This document shows, piece after piece, positions 58,009-64,000 of a stretch of DNA of 64,000 nucleotides (positions within the stretch are counted from its first letter, which is position 1; each line of letters starts with the position of its first letter). Made by a program: the position numbers and the translations under genes. The stretch is from UBA2779 sp965232165 (GTDB lineage Bacteria > Spirochaetota > Spirochaetia > DSM-2461). Below the pieces are notes generated by a model. The model saw nothing but the letters and a program-made list of their open reading frames with translations, did not search any database and was not told the DNA's origin. Location: NCBI GenBank assembly GCA_965232165.1, contig CBDDOY010000001.1, positions 2,046,001 through 2,110,000 of the forward strand, in the 5' to 3' direction.

Positions 58009-59871
58009 ATGAAAACAGCAACGCTGACAATGGCACAAGCACTTGTTAAATTTCTTGACAGGCAGTACATATCGCTGGATGGAGTAGAGTATAAATTCGT
58101 GGAAGGAATGGTGGGTATTTTTGGGCACGGCAGTGTTCTTGGCCTCGGAGAGGCCTTGCAGTCAGGGGGACTGCGCTATTATCGTTCCAATAATGAGCAG
58201 GGTGCAGGGCACATGGCAATAGGGTTTTCCAAGCAGCATAACAGAAAAAAAATACTCTGTGCCTTTAGTTCCATAGGTCCTGGAGCGATGAACATGCTTA
58301 CCGCTGCTGCCACAGCCACGGCAAACCGCATTCCCGTTCTCTTTTTGCCCGGTGATATTTTTGCCAGTCGGCAGCCGGATCCTGTCTTGCAGCAGATAGA
58401 GCAGGAGTATGATTATTCCATAAGCAGCAATGATGCCTTTCGTCCGCTTAGTAAATATTGGGATAGGATAGTGCGTCCAGAGCAGCTTATGACGGCGGCC
58501 ATAAATGCAATGCGTGTACTGTGTGATCCTGCAGCTACAGGGGCGGTTACCCTTTCTCTTCCTCAAGACACGGTGGCCGAGGTTTATGACTATCCCCTCG
58601 ATTTCCTGGAAAAAAGAGTTCATGTAATACAGCGCAGGCCTTTATTTCCCGGTGCAGCAAAAGAAATATGCGCTCTTATAGCTCGTCATAAAAAACCCCT
58701 TATACTTTGCGGGGGAGGAGTACGCTATTCTGAGGCATGGGAAGAACTGCTGTTATTTGCTGAGAAACATCGTATTCCTGTTGCTGAGACGCAATCGGGG
58801 AAGGGTTTGTTACCGTGGGATCATCCACTCAACCTGGGGGGGCTGGGTACCACAGGGACCCTTGCGGCAAACCGTGTTGCATCGGAGGCGGACTGCCTTA
58901 TTGCGGTAGGGACACGATTAAATGATTTCCATACAGCGTCAAAATGGGCATTCCGAAACCCAGAGCTGCGAGTCATAGGAATAAATGTGAATGGAATGGA
59001 TGCGACAAAACTTAATGCAGAGCCCTACTATGCCGATGCAAAGCTGGCGCTAAGGGAGCTTAATGCTGAGCAGGATGCCTGTACCGTATCCCATGACACT
59101 GAAAATGCAATTCAGGATATACAGAGCAGGTGGCGTAAGGAGGCGGATAGACTCTATTCCCTGAAAAGTGAAACCAGTGGCATGTTTACGCAGACACGTG
59201 CATTGGGAATTCTGAATGAAAAATCGGATAAAAATGCCATTATAGTCAGTGCATCAGGAAGTTTGCCCTCTGATTTAGAAAGACTGTGGCGCACACGTGC
59301 AAGACTGGGTTATCATTTAGAATACGCGTATTCCTGCATGGGTTACGAGATTGCAGGAGCAATTGGCACCAGGTTAGCTGATCCCGACAGGCCGGTATGG
59401 GCTGTATTGGGAGACGGGGCTTATCTTATGTATCATCAGGAATTGGTAATGGCAGTTGAGGAAGGTCTGCACATCAATATTTTCCTGGTTGATAACCATG
59501 GGTGGCAGTGCATAGATAATTTACAGACAGGGCAGGGAATACCGCGATTTGGTTGTGAACTTCGCATGAGAAATCCTTCAGGAGGTCAATTGGATGGCGG
59601 CTACGTGCCCATAGACTTTGTTAAGAATGCTCAGTCTTACGGCTGTGATGCCCAGAAGGCAGATACGGAAGAGGAACTGGAACAGGCCATTATAAATGCG
59701 GAGAAAAGCAATAGCTGCTCCCTTGTTTTGGTGGAATGCGTGCCCAAGTCCATGAGTGATGGATATGAGACCTGGTGGCGGGCAGGAACCCCTGAAAAAT
59801 CCATCCATGCCTCTGTAGAGCAGGCTGCCAGGGTTATGAAAGAACATATTGATGAAGCACGGAAGTTCTAG
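58009..59871 (+). CDS. iolD: 3D-(3,5/4)-trihydroxycyclohexane-1,2-dione hydrolase
   Basis: 620 residues, thiamine-diphosphate enzyme of the acetolactate-synthase fold. N-terminal IolD signature TLTMAQALVKFLDRQYISLD, GIFGHGSVLGLGEAL and NEQGAGHMAIGFSKQ (with the catalytic Glu). The cofactor motif is VLGDGAYLMYHQELVMAVEE then NIFLVDNHGWQCIDN. It opens the cyclitol ring to 5-deoxy-glucuronate. ATG 58009, after GAAGAGGAAAG, matches the family N-terminus; ATG 57979 would overlap iolA. Confidence 0.96.
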   Translation: MKTATLTMAQALVKFLDRQYISLDGVEYKFVEGMVGIFGHGSVLGLGEALQSGGLRYYRSNNEQGAGHMAIGFSKQHNRKKILCAFSSIGPGAMNMLTAAATATANRIPVLFLPGDIFASRQPDPVLQQIEQEYDYSISSNDAFRPLSKYWDRIVRPEQLMTAAINAMRVLCDPAATGAVTLSLPQDTVAEVYDYPLDFLEKRVHVIQRRPLFPGAAKEICALIARHKKPLILCGGGVRYSEAWEELLLFAEKHRIPVAETQSGKGLLPWDHPLNLGGLGTTGTLAANRVASEADCLIAVGTRLNDFHTASKWAFRNPELRVIGINVNGMDATKLNAEPYYADAKLALRELNAEQDACTVSHDTENAIQDIQSRWRKEADRLYSLKSETSGMFTQTRALGILNEKSDKNAIIVSASGSLPSDLERLWRTRARLGYHLEYAYSCMGYEIAGAIGTRLADPDRPVWAVLGDGAYLMYHQELVMAVEEGLHINIFLVDNHGWQCIDNLQTGQGIPRFGCELRMRNPSGGQLDGGYVPIDFVKNAQSYGCDAQKADTEEELEQAIINAEKSNSCSLVLVECVPKSMSDGYETWWRAGTPEKSIHASVEQAARVMKEHIDEARKF

Positions 59872-59896
59872 GCTGCCGGAGCTACAGGATGTACTG

Positions 59897-60901
59897 ATGA
59901 AAAATTTTGTGCCTGATCTTACAAAAAAAAGATTCCACTGCATAACTGTGGGAAGGGCCAATCTTGATTTGTATCCACCAGTGGGGTTGCGTCTTGATAC
60001 CACCCGTTCTTATGATGTGTTTGTGGGAGGAACCCCAGCGAACGTAGCCGTCGGATTGGCCCGCTTAGGCCTGCAGGTCAGTATCATTACACGAGTTATG
60101 CATGACAGGCATGGAACTTTTGTGGTGAACTATCTTTCTCGGCAAGGTGTCAATGTGGAACAGGTGCAGTATGATTCCAGTTCTGCTAAAACATCCCTGG
60201 CCTTTGCAGAGAGAAGACCTGATGCAGATACGATTATGTATCGGAATAATGCAGCGGACCTCCTCCTTGAGCCTCAGGATATCAATCCGGAGTTCATAGA
60301 GCTTGCTGCTTCAGTTTTTGTCAGTGGCACCGCCCTGGCGGTGAATCCATCCCGCTCCGCAGTGCATACTATTCTGCGCCATGCACACAAGTTTTCCCTG
60401 CTCCGCATATTGGATATTGATTACAGACCTTATGGCTGGGAATCCCCTGAGCATGCAAGCCGAGCCCTTGTTGAGGCGGCTGCATACTGTGATATCATTA
60501 TTGGAACCCAGGAAGAATATGCCATTGCACTGGGTTGTCGTTCAGCACAGGAGCTTGATGATGCGGAGTGTGCCGAGTATTTTTTCAAGAGAGAAGCATC
60601 TCTTGTTATTATAAAAAAAGGAAAAGAAGGCTCCCGCTGTTTTTATAAGGATAATCAGGATTTGACTTTTCTTGATGGTCCCGTTTTTCCAGTCAAAATG
60701 CTTAAGCCCTATGGCGCGGGTGATGCCTTTGCCAGCGCAATGCTGGGCTATCTGCTGAAAGGGGAGTCTCTTTCTCATGCATTAAGAGCCGGAGCCGCAT
60801 CAGCAAGTATCAGTATTTCAGGGTATTCCTGTACCGAGTCCCTGCCCAGTGCACAGGAATTGGAACAATTTATTGCACAGAAAGAACAAGAAGATTCTTA
60901 A
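59897..60901 (+). CDS. iolC: 5-dehydro-2-deoxygluconokinase
   Basis: 334 residues, PfkB/ribokinase family. Substrate and fold motifs are GRANLDLYPPVG, FVGGTPANVAVGLARLG (about 48-64) and the nucleotide/anion-hole motif PYGAGDAFASAMLGYLL (about 270). It phosphorylates 5-dehydro-2-deoxy-gluconate with ATP. ATG 59897 is chosen because it follows AGGATGTACT and matches the family N-terminus; the frame opens 16 codons earlier within iolD. It precedes the second iolB-like gene by nine bases. Confidence 0.94.
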   Translation: MKNFVPDLTKKRFHCITVGRANLDLYPPVGLRLDTTRSYDVFVGGTPANVAVGLARLGLQVSIITRVMHDRHGTFVVNYLSRQGVNVEQVQYDSSSAKTSLAFAERRPDADTIMYRNNAADLLLEPQDINPEFIELAASVFVSGTALAVNPSRSAVHTILRHAHKFSLLRILDIDYRPYGWESPEHASRALVEAAAYCDIIIGTQEEYAIALGCRSAQELDDAECAEYFFKREASLVIIKKGKEGSRCFYKDNQDLTFLDGPVFPVKMLKPYGAGDAFASAMLGYLLKGESLSHALRAGAASASISISGYSCTESLPSAQELEQFIAQKEQEDS

Positions 60902-60910
60902 AGGAGTTAT

Positions 60911-61795
60911 ATGCCATATCATATTCCATACTACGATAATAAGAACAAAGCCATAGTAGATCCTCGCTCCACTAGGATGCATGTGCTTCAGAGGACATAT
61001 TTCAATCGTGTTGTTTTGAAAAAAGGGATGCAGTTTTCTCACGAGATTCAGGGTTATGAGAGCTGTATTACTGTCGCACGGGGTCAGTGTGATTTTTTTA
61101 TAAGCAAAACTTCCGAACGCAGAGCAGCACTTACGGAATGCACATTTTCACAGATAGGAAGGCGCAGGGAGCTTTTTGAAGGGAAGCCGGATTCGGTTTA
61201 TGTTCCTTTGCATACTGCAGCTCAATGCCATTGCCTCAGCGATGAGGCTGAGCTGTATATTGCCGGAGGGCTGGCAACACAGGAATATGATACCTTTCGG
61301 GTGTCTCCTGATGAAGTGGATACGGTGCAGTATGGCAGTGATGAGACTAAGACACATAGGAAGATACATCATATACTTGGGCAGAAGCAGGAGGGAAAAG
61401 TGGATAAGCTTCTGCTGAGTGAGCTATTTACCGTGGGAGCAGGGGGCTGGTCTGGATTTCCTCCGCATAAGCACCATGTCGATCGCATGCCTCTTGAATC
61501 GGATCATGAAGAAATTTACCTCTTCAAGTTTCGCCCTTCGTCTGGATTCGGCGCACAATTTACCTATGCAAATGACGATGACTTCGGTCCTGTTTATCAT
61601 ATCAAGGATAACTCAGTTATACTTCTGGATAACAGCTATCATCCTGTTGTGGCTGCCCCTGGATACGAGATGTATTATTTCACCATATTAGTGGGGAAAA
61701 CACAGCGGGCATTAACGCAGTATTTTCATCCCGATCACAGCTATCAGCTTAAAACAATTCCAGGTATTATGGATATGATACAAAAATTTAAGTAG
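60911..61795 (+). CDS. Second IolB-like bicupin isomerase
   Basis: 294 residues. The C-terminal cupin carries SGFPPHKHHVDRMPLESDHE then EIYLFKFRPSSGFGAQF, with the His-x-His and Glu metal ligands aligned to iolB at 48939. YHPVVAAPGYEMYYFTILVG matches HPQCAAPGYPMYYIWMI. The N-terminal cupin and a 30-residue extension (QEGKVDKLLLSELFTVGAGG) differ. Probably a 5-deoxy-glucuronate isomerase, or an isomerase for a related deoxyuronate. AAGGAGTTAT supports the start. Confidence 0.88.
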   Translation: MPYHIPYYDNKNKAIVDPRSTRMHVLQRTYFNRVVLKKGMQFSHEIQGYESCITVARGQCDFFISKTSERRAALTECTFSQIGRRRELFEGKPDSVYVPLHTAAQCHCLSDEAELYIAGGLATQEYDTFRVSPDEVDTVQYGSDETKTHRKIHHILGQKQEGKVDKLLLSELFTVGAGGWSGFPPHKHHVDRMPLESDHEEIYLFKFRPSSGFGAQFTYANDDDFGPVYHIKDNSVILLDNSYHPVVAAPGYEMYYFTILVGKTQRALTQYFHPDHSYQLKTIPGIMDMIQKFK

Positions 61796-61809
61796 GCTAA
61801 GGTTCATTG

Positions 61810-62703
61810 ATGCAATTTGCAATGCACGGCATGATAACCTTATATTCCAATATTCTCAGCGACATTCGTACAGCCGCGCAGGCAGGTTATGATGGCATTG
61901 AGCTTCATACAGAAAAACTGTGGCGCTATTTGAACAGTGGATGCACAGCAGAAGGTATTGCTGAAGCATTGAAAAAACAGAATTTGCAGGTCTCTGCTAT
62001 TGACATTATTGGAAATGTAGAAGCGCCTGATCGTGAAGGAAAGAAGAAATTACAGCAACAGGCAAGGGTGCTTTCCATTCTTGCTTCTCAGATAGGGGCC
62101 GAGTGTATTCAGCTCAATGCATTCACGGCCCTGGATGGACTCACCTTAGAGGAGAATTTGCACATCACTGCACGGAATATCAAGGAGCTTGTACAAATTG
62201 GAGCCGAACATGGCATTCGTTTTCAGTACGAGGGAGCTGCCTGGACTCCCATACACAGTGTCAGCGCTTGTCTGGAACTGGTGGACAGGGTTGGAGAAGA
62301 TAACTTTGGACTGGTGCTGGACTTCTGGCACTTATGGGCCGGCAGATCCACAACACCTGAGGAAGTCGCAAAAATAGATAAAAACCTTATATTCGGAATA
62401 CACTGTTCTGGAGGCATTCGTCCACAGCTTTTACCTGATGCTGCAGTAGACTGGAAAGATGAACGGGAGTATCGTGGCCATTTTCCTCTTCCGGTGCCGG
62501 ATCGCTTCCCCTTTGTGCGTCCTGAAGCCGTGACCACCGAGAATGCCGATCTTCTTCCAGTTCAGGACTGGGTGCATGCTGTTTGTGCTACTGGCTACGA
62601 TGGCTGGGTTTCTGGCGAGTTTCTCAATGACAGTTTATGGGAATTGGACAGTTTTGAGTGCATCTGCATTATGCGAAAGCAGCTTCAGGACTTGTTTAAC
62701 TGA
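61810..62703 (+). CDS. Sugar phosphate isomerase/epimerase family protein (IolE/IolI-like)
   Basis: 297 residues, xylose-isomerase-like TIM barrel. Metal-site stretches are GYDGIELHTE (about 25-34), IRFQYEGAAWTP, GLVLDFWHLWAGR and FGIHCSGGI. It differs from iolE at 50781 and lacks its N-terminal signature. IolI-type proteins isomerise keto-inositols; related proteins dehydrate them. In this position an inosose isomerase or second dehydratase is likely, but the reaction is inferred. The start is ATG 61810. Confidence 0.82.
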   Translation: MQFAMHGMITLYSNILSDIRTAAQAGYDGIELHTEKLWRYLNSGCTAEGIAEALKKQNLQVSAIDIIGNVEAPDREGKKKLQQQARVLSILASQIGAECIQLNAFTALDGLTLEENLHITARNIKELVQIGAEHGIRFQYEGAAWTPIHSVSACLELVDRVGEDNFGLVLDFWHLWAGRSTTPEEVAKIDKNLIFGIHCSGGIRPQLLPDAAVDWKDEREYRGHFPLPVPDRFPFVRPEAVTTENADLLPVQDWVHAVCATGYDGWVSGEFLNDSLWELDSFECICIMRKQLQDLFN

Positions 62704-62754
62704 TTATGAGGCTGATGTTTTTAATGAAGAAAAAGGATAAAAGAGAGTAAGATT

Positions 62755-63783
62755 GTGGAACAGGTAAAAATCGGCATTGCCGGGCTTGGCAGATTGGGGA
62801 AGTGCCATGCAAGGAATTTAATGAATACCAGAGGAGCGGTTCCTTGTGCTGTATGCAGTATTATTGAAGAGGAACTGCAATGGGCTCGGGAAAATCTTAG
62901 TGAAAAACTGGAATGCTATCTTAGCTATGAAGACATGTTGAAAAAGGCTGATATAGATGCGGTATTCATTGTAACAAGCAGTTCGATGCATATACAGCAG
63001 ATTATTCAGGGTTTTGAGGCAGGAAAACATGTTTTTTGTGAGAAACCACTGGATTGCAGCGTGAAAAAATGTCGTTCGGTATTGGATATCATACGGAATT
63101 ACGCACGGGAAAAGGTTTTTCAGATGGGCTTTGTGAGACGATTTGATTCTGCATATGTTTACGCTAAGAAGCGTATTGAAGAAGGGGCAATAGGAAAGCC
63201 GTTTTTGATGCACTCCCGTACTGCAGATCATGACGATTTTGCTGCATTTCAAGTGAATTATGTAAAAGCAGGCGGAGGAATTTTTCATGATATGAATGTC
63301 CATGATATTGACCTGGCACGCTGGTATCTTGGGTCCGAGGTTAACCGGGTTTACGCAGTAGGGGGCAGTTATGTCCATAAGGATTTTGAAAAGGTACAGG
63401 ATGCTGATAACACCATGGGAACCTGTGAATTTGAAGATGGCTCACTGGCATTTATTTCCGCGTCCCGCACTGCTTTTCATGGTCACGATACGCGAGCTGA
63501 AATACAGGGAACAAAAGGAATAATACGAATTGGTTATACCTCCTCCGTTTCCGATGTCGAGATTTTGGACAGCAATGGAGTACGAAGAGAAGGTGTCCAT
63601 ACCTTCTTTGACAGATTTGAGGACGCTTTTAAGCGTGAGGCGCAGTTTTATATTGATTCTATACTGGGAAAGGAGAAAGTTCATATTACTGTTGATGACG
63701 CCTTTCAGGCTACATTGGTTGCGGAGGCATTGAGCCGATCCTTTAAGGAAAAGAGAGTGATTGAAACTTCAGGCAACCTCTAA
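62755..63783 (+). CDS. Second Gfo/Idh/MocA-family dehydrogenase (inositol dehydrogenase-like)
   Basis: 342 residues from GTG 62755. Rossmann motif KIGIAGLGRLGKCHARNL (about 5-22), HVFCEKPLDCSV with the catalytic Lys and GGGIFHDMNVHDIDLARW with the His-Asp pair. It is clearly related to iolG at 49754 but diverged, so it may act on another inositol isomer (for example scyllo or chiro) or on a keto-inositol. The last codons and TAA stop (TCAGGCAACCTCTAA) lie inside the left end of a family-A-like element. Confidence 0.9.
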   Translation: MEQVKIGIAGLGRLGKCHARNLMNTRGAVPCAVCSIIEEELQWARENLSEKLECYLSYEDMLKKADIDAVFIVTSSSMHIQQIIQGFEAGKHVFCEKPLDCSVKKCRSVLDIIRNYAREKVFQMGFVRRFDSAYVYAKKRIEEGAIGKPFLMHSRTADHDDFAAFQVNYVKAGGGIFHDMNVHDIDLARWYLGSEVNRVYAVGGSYVHKDFEKVQDADNTMGTCEFEDGSLAFISASRTAFHGHDTRAEIQGTKGIIRIGYTSSVSDVEILDSNGVRREGVHTFFDRFEDAFKREAQFYIDSILGKEKVHITVDDAFQATLVAEALSRSFKEKRVIETSGNL

Positions 63784-63905
63784 AAACCCCCTGAATCATC
63801 CAAACCTGGGTTCCGAAAGAAACCTGGAACTGTTATACTGATTAGCATGAAAAAAAGGACGTTTTCCCGATTCAAGGGTTGCAAAACTATTTTTTTAGAG
63901 CTACC
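63772..63905 (+). repeat. Family-A-like element with unrelated interior
   Basis: Starts GGCAACCTCTAAAAACCCC and ends TATTTTTTTAGAGCTACCC, like family-A ends, but the middle (GTTCCGAAAGAAACCTGG, AAAAGGACGTTTTCCCG) does not match the A1 or A2 bodies. No direct repeat is clear. It overlaps the 3' end of the second iolG-like gene and reaches to within ten bases of the ribosome site of the next gene. Confidence 0.55.
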
Positions 63906-63926
63906 CTATAGATTAAGGAGGAATAT

Positions 63927-64000
63927 ATGAAAAGTGGATTTTTAGTGTTTCTGGTTCTGTCGGCAGTCTTCGTACCGCTGTTGCTTTCCTGCGTCGGTGC
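63927..64000 (+). CDS. Start of a lipoprotein gene (3' truncated)
   Basis: ATG 63927 follows AAGGAGGA by about five bases. The 24 visible codons give a signal peptide with lipobox: MKSGFLVFLVLSAVFVPLLL then SC, Cys about residue 22. In this context it is probably another substrate-binding lipoprotein, but nothing beyond the signal peptide is visible. Confidence 0.7.
   Translation, partial: MKSGFLVFLVLSAVFVPLLLSCVG

Noticed and set aside
1..64000. tRNA or rRNA genes
   Set aside because: I looked for T-loop and CCA-end patterns in the intergenic regions and found none that fold; short tRNA-like strings lay inside genes.

Overview
The window looks like a chromosomal segment of a host-associated spirochaete (Treponema or a close relative). 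This is inferred from gene content: a PnrA/BMP-type nucleoside transporter, a FecR-domain protein coupled to a class III adenylate cyclase, tandem OmpA/beta-barrel-like envelope proteins and several coiled-coil or TPR envelope proteins. Base composition is about 50% G+C by eye in the first three quarters and seems lower in the last quarter. No rRNA, tRNA or CRISPR array was found. The intergenic DNA is unusually rich in short dispersed repeats.

Layout. 1-5.7 kb: nucleoside ABC transporter (BMP binding protein, fused ATPase, two permeases) followed by a nucleoside hydrolase. 5.7-8.2 kb: DEAH-box helicase on the minus strand. 8.3-12.5 kb: repeat-rich zone with an ECF-type sigma factor, a frame-disrupted small membrane protein, tatD and two gene relics. 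12.5-15.2 kb: three-gene block (unknown, OmpA-like, coiled coil). 15.4-16.7 kb: hisS. 17.7-21.5 kb: alanine cassette ald-agcS-alr. 21.6-22.1 kb: low-molecular-weight tyrosine phosphatase. 23.2-29.2 kb: moxR-DUF58-transglutaminase-TPR operon. 29.2-37.7 kb: minus-strand, overlapping operon of adenylate cyclase, FecR/Fn3-like protein and two paralogous barrel-like proteins. 37.7-43.1 kb: deacetylase, mpg, mgtE, murB, cysS. 43.2-46.6 kb: sigma factor, zinc anti-sigma factor, a secreted protein and a transglutaminase-fold protein lacking its Cys and His. 47.3 kb: glyA relic. 47.8-63.8 kb: 16-kb plus-strand inositol catabolism locus (transaldolase-like, iolB, iolG, iolE, sugar ABC transporter, iolA, iolD, iolC, second iolB, iolE/I-like, second iolG). 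The window ends in the start of a lipoprotein gene.

The strongest new signal is in the repeats. A roughly 161-bp element with terminal inverted repeats (GGGCACCTCTAAAAAAC type) is present in several copies. Four copies are flanked by exact 4-bp direct repeats (TCTG, TCAT, ATTA, TTAT), as expected for a non-autonomous transposon (MITE). One copy sits inside a second repeat whose uninterrupted version is also in the window. Another splits a DUF4344-type metallopeptidase gene, and removing the element plus one direct repeat rejoins the two protein halves in frame. In two places the end of an element appears to supply the start codon or signal-peptide region of an adjacent envelope-protein gene, and in another it supplies a stop codon. 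Two further repeat families (a GC-rich hairpin repeat and a 270-285-bp repeat with AGTGCCC ends) are adjacent to each other at two loci.

Functionally, the inositol locus encodes import (periplasmic binding protein, two permeases, fused ATPase) and the full path myo-inositol to 2-keto-inositol (IolG), dehydration (IolE), ring opening (IolD), isomerisation (IolB), phosphorylation (IolC) and semialdehyde oxidation (IolA). No IolJ aldolase was found; the transaldolase-like protein is a candidate for an aldol step. The duplicated IolB, IolG and IolE/I-like proteins suggest more than one inositol isomer or a related cyclitol or deoxyuronate is handled.
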